A DNA stretch of 64,000 bases, from the NCBI RefSeq assembly GCF_001315105.1, contig NZ_BAZR01000011.1, positions 62,001 to 126,000 on the forward strand, in the 5' to 3' direction. Each line of letters opens with the position of its first letter. The stretch's first letter is position 1. Both the position numbers and the translations under genes were made by a program. The notes under the pieces are model-generated. The model was not told the origin of the DNA. It saw nothing but the letters and a program-made list of their open reading frames with translations, and searched no databases. Shown here piece after piece: positions 26,874 through 35,764 of the stretch. The stretch comes from Paenibacillus sp. JCM 10914 (GTDB lineage: Bacteria; Bacillota; Bacilli; Paenibacillales; Paenibacillaceae).

Positions 26874-27698
26874 GTGCAGAGGAAGTGGATGGGTAGAACG
26901 ATCGGATACGTATTAATCGGAATCAGCTCTCTTATCATGATCGTGCCGTTTCTAACGGCGCTCTTGAATTCATTGAAGACCTACAAGGAATACACGACGG
27001 TACCGCCCCAGTGGATACCGGACGTGATGCAGTGGTCCAACTATGCCGCCGTATTTAAGCTTGGCAACATCGGGGTTTATACGATGAACAGTATGATCGT
27101 AGCCGTCTTGTCCGTATTGGGGGCGTTAATCTCCTGCTCTATGGTCGGGTTTGCATTCGCGCGCTTGAGGTTCCCGCTGAAGAATGCATTGTTTGTGATG
27201 GTGCTCGGGACGATGATGATTCCGGCGGTGGTGATCATCATTCCGCACTTTATTATCTTCAATCGGCTGAACATGCTGGACACGCTGACGCCGCTCTGGA
27301 TTATTGAATGGCTGGCACAGCCGTTCGGGATATTCCTGATGCGCCAAGCCTTCCTCAACATTCCGCGGGAGTACGAGGAGGCCGCCAAGATGGAGGGCTG
27401 TAATCCGTTCCAGGTGTATATGCGCATCTTCATTCCCATGACGAAGCCGACATTGGCAACTTTGGCGATCTTTACATTCATGGGCAAGTGGAACGAGATT
27501 CTGACTCCCGTCATTTACTTGACGACCAATGAGAAATATACGCTGCCGATCGGGGTCTTGTCTCTATCGGGACAATGGAGCGGGAATGAGCAGCTGTTAA
27601 TCGCGGCGGCACTGGTAAGCTTGGTTCCCATTCTGCTCGTCTTCCTGTTTGCGGAAAAATACTTTGTGCAGAATCACAGTATGGCGGGGATCAAATAA
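26874..27698 (+). CDS. Sugar ABC transporter permease (MalG/UgpE type)
   Basis: A 274-residue permease with six hydrophobic segments. The EAA loop is EYEEAAKMEGCNPFQVYMRIFIPMTKP, and the end KYFVQNHSMAGIK is the characteristic C-terminus of the MalG group. The GTG at 26874 is preferred because GGAGAGGAGGAG lies seven to eight bases upstream; the in-frame ATG at 26841, overlapping the previous stop as ATGA, has no ribosome site but would add only 11 residues. Pairs with the upstream permease. Confidence 0.9.
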   Translation: MQRKWMGRTIGYVLIGISSLIMIVPFLTALLNSLKTYKEYTTVPPQWIPDVMQWSNYAAVFKLGNIGVYTMNSMIVAVLSVLGALISCSMVGFAFARLRFPLKNALFVMVLGTMMIPAVVIIIPHFIIFNRLNMLDTLTPLWIIEWLAQPFGIFLMRQAFLNIPREYEEAAKMEGCNPFQVYMRIFIPMTKPTLATLAIFTFMGKWNEILTPVIYLTTNEKYTLPIGVLSLSGQWSGNEQLLIAAALVSLVPILLVFLFAEKYFVQNHSMAGIK

Positions 27699-27734
27699 CC
27701 CTGGCTCACGGCCGAAGAAAGGATGGATGCCAAG

Positions 27735-28604
27735 ATGTTGAGATTAGCGGCGTTCAGCGGCGCATTGATCGATTACAGTATTCACGAAGCGATGGCGATC
27801 ACGGCGGATCTAGGCTTTGATGGCATCGAAATCGCTTGCCGGGAGCCCCATCTAAGTCCGGCGTCGTCGCTGGAACGTGTACGCGAGATGAGAAATATAG
27901 CGGAAGGATACGGGCTTGAGATTCCCGTATTGGCAGGGTATATGGGACATTTTTCTACAATCAGCGATGCGGAATGTGAGGTCGCGTATGATCAATTTCA
28001 GGCCTTGCTCGAGCGAGCTGAGATTCTGGAATCGAATATGGTCAGGGTATTCCCTGGCGGACCGAACGCTTTCCTTGCAGCCGATTACCATTATGAGAAG
28101 GCGGCCTTCTGGATACGGAAATGTGCGGAACAGGCCAGCGCCGCCGGCAAGCGAATCGTGTTAGAGATTCATAATATAAGCTTGATCGAGACGGAAGTCA
28201 GTGCACGGAGATTGATCCAGATGATCGATCACGACAGCGTGGGATTGATCCACGATGCTGGCAATATGTACATTACGGATACGGAGTTCGGCGAAGAATC
28301 GGTGCGTGGGCTCGGGCGAGATCTGCTTCATGTGCATATCAAAGACGAGAAGCGAATCCGTGAAGGAGGTGCGCCAGGTTCCTTCAAGAACGTGACGCGG
28401 CACGGGAATGAATTCTTCATGCAGTGTCGCCTTGGCGAGGGAGATGTAGATCATAGCGGACTCCTGAGAGAGTTGAAGGCGCAAGCGTATGATGGCTGGT
28501 TGACGCTGGAATGTGCGGCTCCTTATCCGCCCAAGGAACGACTCGCTTATGACATGAAGATTATCCGGGAGTGGCTGCAGGCTGTGGAGGTGAATGAAGG
28601 GTGA
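27735..28604 (+). CDS. Sugar phosphate isomerase/epimerase (TIM barrel)
   Basis: A 289-residue protein of the AP-endonuclease-2/xylose-isomerase-like TIM-barrel family, which includes inosose isomerases and sugar epimerases. Markers are ADLGFDGIEIACREPH, RVFPGGPNAF, IVLEIHNIS with a metal-binding Glu, GLIHDAGNM, LLHVHIKDE and LGEGDVDHSGLL with further metal ligands. AAAGGATGG allows either the ATG at 27723 or 27735; the latter gives better spacing. It sits between the transporter and two Gfo/Idh/MocA genes, a layout typical of inositol, uronate or keto-sugar catabolism. The start of the next gene overlaps its stop as GTGA. Confidence 0.88.
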   Translation: MLRLAAFSGALIDYSIHEAMAITADLGFDGIEIACREPHLSPASSLERVREMRNIAEGYGLEIPVLAGYMGHFSTISDAECEVAYDQFQALLERAEILESNMVRVFPGGPNAFLAADYHYEKAAFWIRKCAEQASAAGKRIVLEIHNISLIETEVSARRLIQMIDHDSVGLIHDAGNMYITDTEFGEESVRGLGRDLLHVHIKDEKRIREGGAPGSFKNVTRHGNEFFMQCRLGEGDVDHSGLLRELKAQAYDGWLTLECAAPYPPKERLAYDMKIIREWLQAVEVNEG

Positions 28605-29637
28605 CCATACGGAAGTTTGGCATTATCGGCTGCCAGCATGCTCACATCGGACTATTTATCGAGGAGATGTTGGCACTTGGTTATGAATGCACCGGAATCT
28701 ATGAGCCGGATAACATGAAGCTCGCCCGAGCGATGGCAGATCAATACGGATTGCGCATACTCTCGGATGTAAAGCTGCTACTAAGTGATGAAGAGGTGTC
28801 CGTGATTGGTTGTGCCTCTATTAATAACAAGAAGATCGACGTAATTGAACTGTGCGAGACGCATGGCAAGCACATTATGGTCGATAAACCGGCGGTGACG
28901 AATCGGGAGGGCTTGGAGCGATTACGCGCCGTCTTGGAGAGAGGTGCCATCGAAATCGGAATGATGTTGACCGAGCGCTTCCGGCCCTCCCTTCATACGG
29001 TTCGGCGGCTGATCGAGGCTGGCGGCCTTGGCGATATTGTTCATATTTCACTGCGTAAGCCGCATCGATTAAATCCGCAGTCGCGTCCGGCCTGGCATTT
29101 TGACAAACAGCAATCGGGCGGGATTATCAATGATCTGTTCGTTCATGATTTCGATCTGCTTCGCTGGTTGACGGGGCGCGAAGTAGAGTGCGCTTCGGGG
29201 TATCTTGCCAAAAACATCCTGCCACAGCATCCTAGCTTTTACGATACGGGCGGCGCCAGGTGGTTATGGCAGACGGTATCACGGCCCAGCTCTATGCAGA
29301 CTGGCACACCCCCACAGGCAGCTGGACTTGGGGGGACGGACGAATCTTCATTACGGGCACAGCAGGGATGGTCGAAATTCGTCTGGAAGGGGATCCCCTG
29401 TTGGAACAAGACGAGGTGGCCTTGCTTGTGACGCACGATCAGGAGTTGAACATGATTCCTTTAGAAGAGCCACCGGTTTCTCTGGCCCAGGATTTCTTGA
29501 ACCGGATGGCGGGCAGGGGGGCGCATATCGCCCATACGGATATTTATAAAGCTTCAGAGGCTACTGTCATGCTGGATGAGCAAGCTAGAGTCATCGTACG
29601 GAATCGAGAGAGTCGGCACATTGCAGACATGAAATGA
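28601..29637 (+). pseudogene. Gfo/Idh/MocA-family oxidoreductase, one-base frameshift (first of pair)
   Basis: An NAD(P)-dependent sugar dehydrogenase. The N-terminal Rossmann start is FGIIGCQHAHIGLFIEEML, and VDKPAVTNREGL carries the EKP-like catalytic Lys in the form DKP. The frame drifts after SFYDTGGA. The true continuation, MADGITAQLYADWHTPTG, is one frame over. A single missing G in the GG at 29259-29260 explains it, giving 345 residues. The GTG start overlaps the isomerase stop (GTGA), with GGAGGTG upstream. It likely oxidises or reduces the sugar delivered by the transporter, together with the next, related gene. Confidence 0.85.
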
Positions 29638-29651
29638 AGAGGGGTGCGAAC

Positions 29652-30664
29652 ATGGCGAAGGACAGCTCACCAGTCCGGTTCGGTATCATCGGCTGCGGCA
29701 TCATTGCGGATATCCACGCGCAAAGTATAGCGCACATACCGGAAGCGGTGCTTGCAGCCGCATATGATACGAAGCAGGAGGCCGCGGTTAGACTTACAGA
29801 GCAATACGGCGGAGAGGTATGCGACAGCATGGAGGCACTGCTGGGCAGGGCGGATGTGGATGTCGTCTGCATCTGTACGCCCAGCGGCATGCATATCGAT
29901 CAGACGGTGCTGGCTGCCCAGGCAGGCAAGCATGTGTTGGTCGAGAAACCGATGGCGATCCGGCTTGAAGACGTGGAGCGGATGATTGAAGTCTGCAAGG
30001 ATCACAACGTATTGCTCGCTACCGTCTTCCCTAGACGGATGTCGCCGCAAGCCCAGTATGCGCGGAAGCTTATTCAGGAAGGCAGGCTGGGCAAGCTTAG
30101 CCTCTGCTCGGCGTATGTCATGCTCTATCGCGATCAAGCCTATTACGATAGTGCTGGCTGGCGGGGAACATGGGCGATGGATGGCGGCGGGGCATGATGA
30201 ATCAAGGCATTCATACGGTGGATATGCTGCAATGGCTTGCCGGGCCCGTCACATCCTTATCTGCCAAGGCCAAGGCGGTATTGCGGAACATCGAGGTAGA
30301 GGATACGGTCACGGCCGCGCTGGAGTTCGCCAGCGGCGCGCTTGGTATTCTTGAGATCACAACCACGGCGCTCGACGGGAAGGGACAACGGCTCGTGTTC
30401 CATGGAGAGAAGGGCAAGTTGGTTATAGAGGAAGATACGATTGTAGCCTTGCAAATCAATGGCGAAGATGTGGAACTGCCTTCCTTCGAGCCGTTTAAGG
30501 TCATTCCGGACGGCCATCGGCTGCAGATACAGGATATGGCGGTCGCCGTACGGGATGGTCGCGACCCGGTGATCACCGGCGCTGACGGTCGCCATTCGCT
30601 GGAGATTATCCTCGGGGCTTATGAGGCTTCGAGGCAGCGTAAAGAGATCGAGCTGCAGGTATAA
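29652..30664 (+). pseudogene. Gfo/Idh/MocA-family oxidoreductase, one-base frameshift (second of pair)
   Basis: A second dehydrogenase of the same superfamily. The Rossmann fold opens with RFGIIGCGIIADIHAQSI; CTPSGMHIDQTVLAAQAGKHVLVEKPMAIRLED-type text contains the EKP motif with the catalytic Lys. AGWRGTWAMDGGGA then hits a stop. The next frame gives MMNQGIHTVDMLQWLAGP, the conserved GIHxxD catalytic motif. One missing C at about 30193 (GGGGCCATG read as GGGGCATG) restores 337 residues. The start at 29652 has GAGGGG seven bases upstream, while an ATG at 29634 overlaps the previous stop. Closely related pairs like this often interconvert a keto-sugar and its alcohol. Confidence 0.87.
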
Positions 30665-30776
30665 GAAGGATGAGGTTCATCTCGTCGTTATACGCAGGAA
30701 GAGCAAGGGACTATCCAATATTAAGGTTTAACGTGCTTGAAAACAGCTCGATGTGGAAAAAAGTGATTATTTGAAC

Positions 30777-30817
30777 AATGACGGCGCTATGGGATGCTAT
30801 CTCAGCACCGTCATTTT
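30777..30817. terminator. Bidirectional terminator between the sugar operon and the WYL gene
   Basis: AATGACGGCGCT pairs with AGCACCGTCATT (one mismatch), with T-rich and A-rich flanks. It overlaps the last codons of the convergent WYL regulator gene. Confidence 0.7.
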
Positions 30818-31761
30818 GTGTATTTGTCCATCATCTCTATCAGAAGTCCTCTCATGCAGTCAACGAGCTCCTTGGGTTCGGTCACGGTGGCTTCATTACC
30901 CAAGCCGATAAAAAACTTGGCGAAGTAAGGGATTTCTTTGGTGGGTATGTCTTGATTGAGTATTCCAGTTCCATCATGATCCATGTCAATGTGGGGGGCG
31001 TGCCATAATTCGGATTCGCACCGCTGAACCCCTTCTCGGCTAAGTTCGACGGACATTCGGACATAGACGAGTGATTCCGAGCCGAAATCTTCCCAGTTTC
31101 CGAGGTGGATATGACGGTGATCCAGTGGCTCGATTCCTGTATGATTATTGGATATGGACAGGATGCGATCACAACGGAACAGTCGAAAGTCTTCACGAAG
31201 AAAACAATAGGCCGGACAATACCAGAACCCATTGCTGGCATAGATGCCGACAGGCTGAATATCCCGATTCGAAGAACCGTTCTTCGTTTCATAAGCAATG
31301 GTCACGACTTGCTGCTGCACGGAAGCATCCAGAAGATCGCCCAGAAACTCGGATTTTTGCTGCCGGGTATGGGTCAGGAAATCCACTCGATTCTTCATCT
31401 GGTCAATCCGGTCTCGAACGTCGCCGGGCATATAATAATAAAATTTCTGAAGTGCCGCAGATGATTCGGCTTCAAAGGGAAGAAATAAGTAGTGACGCAG
31501 GGCATGACTGGCAAAAAACATAGCGACCGCTTCTTCCTCACTGAAGGCGATCGGTGGAAGGATCCGTTCCTTGAGTACCTGATACCCGCCGTGGGGACCA
31601 ACCTCGGAATATAGAGGGACCCCGAGCTCGCTTAGCTCCTGCAGGTCACGCAATATCGTACGTGAAGAAACGCCGAATTCATCAGCTAGTTCCTTCACCG
31701 TGAATTTTCGCATCCGGTTAACGGTCATCATCAGTTCCATAAGACGTTTGGATTTGGACAT
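30811..31761 (-). CDS. YafY-type WYL-domain transcriptional regulator
   Basis: A 316-residue regulator. An N-terminal HTH_11 winged helix (RLMELMMTVNRMRKFTVKELADEFGVSSRTILRDLQELSELGVPLYSE) is followed by a WYL domain in the middle (QVVTIAYETKNGSSNRDIQPVGIYASNGFWYCPAYCFLREDFRLFRCDRI) and the WCX extension at the end. WYL domains bind nucleic acid or small ligands and control DNA-damage, defence and metabolic genes. The start at 31761 has GGAGCTGA upstream; earlier codons run through the promoter. It is divergent from a DinB-family gene 119 bases away, its probable target, with a palindrome in between. Confidence 0.9.
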   Translation of the reverse strand: MSKSKRLMELMMTVNRMRKFTVKELADEFGVSSRTILRDLQELSELGVPLYSEVGPHGGYQVLKERILPPIAFSEEEAVAMFFASHALRHYLFLPFEAESSAALQKFYYYMPGDVRDRIDQMKNRVDFLTHTRQQKSEFLGDLLDASVQQQVVTIAYETKNGSSNRDIQPVGIYASNGFWYCPAYCFLREDFRLFRCDRILSISNNHTGIEPLDHRHIHLGNWEDFGSESLVYVRMSVELSREGVQRCESELWHAPHIDMDHDGTGILNQDIPTKEIPYFAKFFIGLGNEATVTEPKELVDCMRGLLIEMMDKYTK

Positions 31762-31790
31762 AGGATCAGCTCCATTTCGTATGATGACTA

Positions 31791-31805
31791 TGACAATAGT
31801 TGTCA
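31791..31805. promoter_or_regulatory. Palindromic operator candidate of the WYL regulator
   Basis: TGACAA-TAG-TTGTCA, a perfect six-base inverted repeat, lies in the shared promoter region of the WYL gene and the divergent DinB gene. A TATACT box follows at 31817-31822 for the rightward gene. Confidence 0.5.
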
Positions 31806-31880
31806 CTATTATAGACTATACTATCTTTAGAACCTAGATACACCTCTCAACCACATATTCGAGAAATGGAGTGAATGAAC

Positions 31881-32369
31881 ATGAATGATTTGAATGGGCT
31901 GAAGCAGCTGTTATTTGAGGAGCTTGAACTTATCGTGAGGACAACGACGAATCTGATCCATAAAATTCAGGACGAGCATTGGGGATACCGGCCAGCCGAG
32001 AACATGAGGACGCTGCAGGAGCTAGTCCACCATCTTGTTTCCGTACCAGCTACGGATTTGCTTATTCTACAGGAGAAGAGTGAGGCGGAGATCCGGGAGC
32101 TTGAAGCAAGCATTAACGCTGACGGCGTTGAGAAGGACAAGCTGATCAACTGGATGACAAGCGGACTCGCAGATGTAAAGTCTTATATGAGTAGCCTGAC
32201 AGATGAAGAGTTTATGCAGAAGAAAACGAAGCCCTTCTACTTGGAGCACGGATCATCCCAAGCCAAGTGGCTGATTGAGATCGTTACGCATGCTCAGCAT
32301 CACCGGGCGCAGATGTTTAATTATCTCAAAGAGCAGGGCTATGAAGTAAATATGTTTGATTTATACTAG
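31881..32369 (+). CDS. DinB-family protein
   Basis: A 162-residue four-helix protein of the DinB superfamily. The metal-ligand histidines are expected in TLQELVHHLVSVPATD and in IVTHAQHHRAQMFNYL. GGAGTG fits the ATG at 31881 better than the one at 31875. Family members are damage-inducible proteins or thiol-dependent metal enzymes; activity is unknown here. It is divergent from the WYL regulator, which probably controls it. It is distinct from the other DinB gene at 11.8 kb, with little similarity outside the histidine segments. Confidence 0.85.
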   Translation: MNDLNGLKQLLFEELELIVRTTTNLIHKIQDEHWGYRPAENMRTLQELVHHLVSVPATDLLILQEKSEAEIRELEASINADGVEKDKLINWMTSGLADVKSYMSSLTDEEFMQKKTKPFYLEHGSSQAKWLIEIVTHAQHHRAQMFNYLKEQGYEVNMFDLY

Positions 32370-32412
32370 AACAGAATAGGTACGGGGAATGTAGCGAGAA
32401 GGAGGGAAAAAG

Positions 32413-32928
32413 ATGCAGCGGAATGCACGGATGAAATCGCCGAAGCTCCCGTTAACGGATGAAGAGCGGGCACAGCTACGGCTGAACAGATTAAAGCTAA
32501 GTGATATTGCGCGTATGGATATACAACAATTATCCAGCGTGCTTGATATCGCCGATAGCCGTGCCGAATATATTCGCGGACTGGCACAGTTTCAGACCGT
32601 TCCATCGATTGGTCCCAAAGTCGCTGAACGTGTAGTCAAGATGGGGTACTACGCGTTGGATGAAATCAAGGATGAAGATGGCGCCGAGTTAACTGATCGG
32701 ATGGAGGCAAGCCTTGGAACATGGGAGGATCCATGCGTGGAGGATTCGTTCCGCTGTATCATTCATCATGCCAATCATCCGGATAGCGAAAAGCTGTGGC
32801 ACGACTTCACCGAGGAGCGTAAGAGATTCCGGGAGAAGCACGGCTACCCTTCAACCCGTCCTACCTTATCCTGGTACGACAAAACATCCCCTCATATGTC
32901 CGGTTGCAAGAGTTCTCCAGACAATTAG
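32413..32928 (+). CDS. Cdd1-like helix-hairpin-helix protein
   Basis: A 171-residue cytosolic protein. The segment LAQFQTVPSIGPKVAERVVKMGYYALDEIKDEDGAELTDRMEASLGTWEDPCVEDSFRCIIHHAN is characteristic of the Cdd1/pathogenicity-locus family, in which a helix-hairpin-helix (PSIGPKVAERVV) is followed by a Cys-containing loop. Such hairpins usually contact DNA without sequence specificity. The end contains WYDKTSPHMSGC. AAGGAGGG lies before the ATG. It follows the DinB gene by 43 bases and may be co-transcribed. The cellular role of the family is not known. Confidence 0.82.
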   Translation: MQRNARMKSPKLPLTDEERAQLRLNRLKLSDIARMDIQQLSSVLDIADSRAEYIRGLAQFQTVPSIGPKVAERVVKMGYYALDEIKDEDGAELTDRMEASLGTWEDPCVEDSFRCIIHHANHPDSEKLWHDFTEERKRFREKHGYPSTRPTLSWYDKTSPHMSGCKSSPDN

Positions 32929-32983
32929 GGGATGTTCACCAGCTATATTCGGTTAATGAATAATCAAGAAGGATAACAGCATT

Positions 32984-34429
32984 CTATTCAACTGGCATAT
33001 TCTCGGATGAAGCGGAGGATCTCATATACTGTGGCGGACTTACGTCATCAATAAGTAGAATGCCATCGTATTGGTCACGGGCGACTAAGCTTTCCGGTAT
33101 CATGCCCCAGCTGTAGGCAAAGCGCGGCTCGAACATCCAGGAGTTGCCGGACTCACGGTTTTGGTAACGAAGATCCATGAATGTATACGGTGCACCTGCA
33201 GCGGAAAGAATCGATTCAATCGATCCGGGTTCCAGTGGCAGAACATCATGTACATTGCCCAAGTTATCTGCGGTTTGCCCGCTGGCCGGATACAGGCCTA
33301 GTATATAGCTGTATTTTTTCATCTCGTCCGACAGCATTTCCCCCAGTAATGGAACTGGATATGGGGAGCCCATCACTTCGGTTTGAGCTTTGCGAATGTG
33401 GTCGTTGTGTCCCCAAACGATGAATTTCTCCGTGGGGTATACGTCGGTAGCCAGCCACATGAGATTATCATGCATCGCCTGATCCCGCCATTCCATCGAT
33501 TCAAGGAATGGGGCATAATCTCCGTTTTCCATGCCGAGGGTCGACTTGATGGAGATCTCGACAAACTCCTGGGCTACCCGAATTCGGTCGTTCAGACTTC
33601 GCTCCAGCAGCATGGATAGCTTAGGGTTGTCCGGGTATAGCTGTTTTACATGAGCCTTGTTTGCCTCGGTTTTGATAGATTTCAGAGCATCTTTATATAC
33701 TTGAATCAGTTGCTTCTTCTCTTTGCGATAAGCCTCAAGATCCGTACCGATGGAGTATTCGGATAATTTCTGCTCGGCTTCCGCCAGACGCTTAGCCATG
33801 GCCTCATCCTTCAACCACTGTCCGTCGAACAGCGGATACTGCAATTGCATGTCAAAACCGGTCAATATGAGCGGCTGCTTACTTTTTTGAGCTGTTTTTA
33901 AGTATTCGAATAATGGCATGATTTCCTTGGACCACCAGACACCGAAGATGGAATCCTTCATGGTCTGTTCCGCGCTCTGTTGCCCTGCTTTGCCGTAAGC
34001 CAAGGATGTATTCCCAAGGCCGCTCTCAAAAGCCAGTACATTGTATCCCATCTCCTGATGCAGGAATTGGATCAATCGGGTTTTGGCCAGATTGAACTCG
34101 GCCACGCCGTGGGAGCTCTCACCCAGGAATACAATGCGCTTGTCATGCAGCAAGGGCTTCAGCATGGCCAGATCCTTATATTGGCTAGTTCCGTTGCCGG
34201 GATTGGAGGGTTGAATCGTATCCAATCGGTACACATGGTCTTTGGCCCAGTTCTCCCATTCGGCAATTTTTTCATCGGATGTTCGAGCGGTCTTAACTTC
34301 AGTCACCTGGCCTTGAATGGCATCTGGACTGGAAGCGTATGCTTTTCCGTCAGGGATAAGCGTGCTCCCCAGAATGGAAGCGGTGAGCAGGAATGCGGTG
34401 AATGCTTTTCTTGTTTGATGTGCTGGCAT
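32984..34429 (-). CDS. Secreted erythromycin-esterase-family protein
   Basis: A 481-residue protein with a cleavable signal peptide (hydrophobic stretch at about residues 8-25, then AYASSPDA) and an erythromycin-esterase domain. Typical motifs in order are RIVFLGESSHGVAEFNLAKTRLIQFL, VLAFESGLGN, ILTGFDMQ, MHDNLMWL and IVWGHNDHIRK, with His and Glu residues expected at the active site. True erythromycin esterases (EreA/EreB) are cytosolic and hydrolyse the macrolide lactone; this secreted relative may act on another ester, so resistance should not be assumed. AAGGAG lies upstream of the ATG at 34429; an in-frame GTG at 34444 overlaps that site. Confidence 0.85.
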   Translation of the reverse strand: MPAHQTRKAFTAFLLTASILGSTLIPDGKAYASSPDAIQGQVTEVKTARTSDEKIAEWENWAKDHVYRLDTIQPSNPGNGTSQYKDLAMLKPLLHDKRIVFLGESSHGVAEFNLAKTRLIQFLHQEMGYNVLAFESGLGNTSLAYGKAGQQSAEQTMKDSIFGVWWSKEIMPLFEYLKTAQKSKQPLILTGFDMQLQYPLFDGQWLKDEAMAKRLAEAEQKLSEYSIGTDLEAYRKEKKQLIQVYKDALKSIKTEANKAHVKQLYPDNPKLSMLLERSLNDRIRVAQEFVEISIKSTLGMENGDYAPFLESMEWRDQAMHDNLMWLATDVYPTEKFIVWGHNDHIRKAQTEVMGSPYPVPLLGEMLSDEMKKYSYILGLYPASGQTADNLGNVHDVLPLEPGSIESILSAAGAPYTFMDLRYQNRESGNSWMFEPRFAYSWGMIPESLVARDQYDGILLIDDVSPPQYMRSSASSENMPVE

Positions 34430-34597
34430 GATAGAATCGATCACTCCTTAAAAGGTACACTGTTGTGCATGAACCGGAATTTAATGAACATGCGTGCAAG
34501 AATTTCGTTGGAAGCTTCCGTACCTGGAATCGGTGGTATCACCTCCTTCACATCGTCACGGTAATGGTCTAGTTAAACTGAGAACAATCTTACCAGC

Positions 34598-34795
34598 CTA
34601 GTCTTCGTCCCAGAACAGATCATTGAGAGTACGTGATAGTGCCTTGCAAATGGCCACGCACAAGCTGAGGGACGGATTATATTTGCCAAGCTCGATCAGG
34701 CCGATGGTTTGCCTGGAGACACCGACAATCTGAGCCAATTCTTCCTGTGACAGATCCTTCTCGACCCGGGCCATCTTCAATTTGATGTTTTTCAT
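34598..34795 (-). CDS. Small XRE-type helix-turn-helix regulator (YozG-like)
   Basis: A 65-residue protein that is almost entirely one Cro/XRE helix-turn-helix: MKNIKLKMARVEKDLSQEELAQIVGVSRQTIGLIELGKYNPSLSL, followed by AICKALSRTLNDLFWDED. This compact class is usually paired with a small membrane protein gene whose promoter it controls. Such a membrane gene lies 24 bases upstream on the same strand. TGAAGGTGAACC precedes the start. Confidence 0.9.
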   Translation of the reverse strand: MKNIKLKMARVEKDLSQEELAQIVGVSRQTIGLIELGKYNPSLSLCVAICKALSRTLNDLFWDED

Positions 34796-34819
34796 GCAGG
34801 TTCACCTTCATATCCCTTT

Positions 34820-35329
34820 CTAAGAATCCAACTGATCGTTCTGTGACATTTTCTGACTTACTCTGTTGGCACCATGGTGGATCACCAAATTCACGCCAAC
34901 GAAGAGCGGGATATAGAGGATCAGTGAAACGAAGAAAACCATGAAGAAATATTTGATTTCGGTTGAACTGTTGTCATTTCCGAACAACACGGCACTGCGG
35001 ATACCGAAATAAAGAGCGAGTATGATCCCGATAGCCAACCCCCAGAGCGCAGTACGCTTACTGAATGACATTTTATTCCTCTGGTCATGGACCTCCACCT
35101 CATCCGAATAAATTCCCAGCGCCACGCTGCGGATGCCAAAATATATGCTCCCGCTAAGCATAATCAGTAGTTCCAGCCATACGGATTCCGTTGGGTGCAG
35201 CGCAAAAGATTTAATGATCACAGAGATGCTGCAGATGATCATGATCAAGATATAAACCTCTTTATATATTTTGTTCTTCAAATTGACGATGCGCTCATCC
35301 TCAGCAGAGTGCTTCTTAAACCATTTCAT
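34820..35329 (-). CDS. DUF6773-like membrane protein
   Basis: A 169-residue protein with four hydrophobic segments (about residues 26-44, 54-72, 94-112 and 128-150) and a charged N-terminus. The phrases LLIMLSGSIYFGIRSVALGIY and LWGLAIGIILALYFGIRSAVLFG repeat a YFGIRS motif in helices 2 and 3, suggesting an internal duplication. GGAAGGAG precedes the ATG at 35329; the longer start at 35347 lacks a site. It is co-transcribed with the small XRE regulator. Function is unknown. The 35347-35550 stretch upstream has no supported gene. Confidence 0.72.
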   Translation of the reverse strand: MKWFKKHSAEDERIVNLKNKIYKEVYILIMIICSISVIIKSFALHPTESVWLELLIMLSGSIYFGIRSVALGIYSDEVEVHDQRNKMSFSKRTALWGLAIGIILALYFGIRSAVLFGNDNSSTEIKYFFMVFFVSLILYIPLFVGVNLVIHHGANRVSQKMSQNDQLDS

Positions 35330-35551
35330 GATAATCACTCCTTCCATTTGATTAAGGATTCATACCAGATGCTTCCTATTTGTATTGTAATATTATATAC
35401 GACACTTTGCAATATATATATGTCATTAAGATTTTTATATACGTCTTTTTTAATGAATAAAGGCGTGATTTTCAGCTCTAGCAACATCATATCGCAGGAG
35501 AACCATTTATTCTTGATCCGTTTTGCTACGGCGGGGCAGTAGGGCGGGCGG

Positions 35552-35580
35552 TGTTACAACTCGTGCCCGTGTGCTAGAAT
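35552..35580 (+). promoter_or_regulatory. Promoter of the leader-controlled methyltransferase gene
   Basis: An extended -10 element, TGCTAGAAT, ends at 35580. A weak TGTTAC lies 17 bases upstream. Transcription would start near 35587 and give a leader of about 180 bases before the GTG start of the methyltransferase. Confidence 0.5.
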
Positions 35581-35587
35581 GGGTATA

Positions 35588-35694
35588 GGGCATCTTGTCC
35601 GAGTTGATAGCAGGAGCGTGTTGTCTCGTGATCCATTTCATTCGTTTACGTTAATGGAAGGTACAGAATCAGGTAGGCTCGGCCCTTTTTTTAA
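35588..35694 (+). promoter_or_regulatory. Leader with attenuator-like terminator upstream of the rRNA methyltransferase
   Basis: CCGAGTTGAT (35599-35608) can pair with ATCAG...CTCGG (35668-35682, one G-U pair and a five-base bulge), with GGG/CCC extending it, directly followed by CCC and seven Ts. The loop contains the leader ORF and its ribosome site. Ribosome stalling on the leader would change this folding and allow read-through. Confidence 0.5.
35628..35654 (+). CDS. Leader peptide VIHFIRLR, putative macrolide-sensing
   Basis: Eight codons, GTG ATC CAT TTC ATT CGT TTA CGT, then TAA. AGGAG lies 11 bases before the GTG. The product ends in Arg-Leu-Arg, the plus-X-plus arrest motif at which macrolide-bound ribosomes stall. 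It resembles the known ErmD leader, which starts MTHSMRLR. It stands inside the transcript leader of an RlmA-like methyltransferase and between the arms of a possible terminator. A regulatory role is inferred from these features together. Confidence 0.6.
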   Translation: MIHFIRLR

Positions 35695-35764
35695 CACGGC
35701 GGCTTGAGTTTATTTATCTGTGCCTTTTTCATTGCGCATATCGAATGAAAGGGTGATTTTTGCT

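Noticed and set aside
35195..35542. 115-codon plus-strand frame over the DUF6773-like gene start
   Set aside because: It is antisense to a gene with good start signals and runs into AT-rich noncoding DNA.
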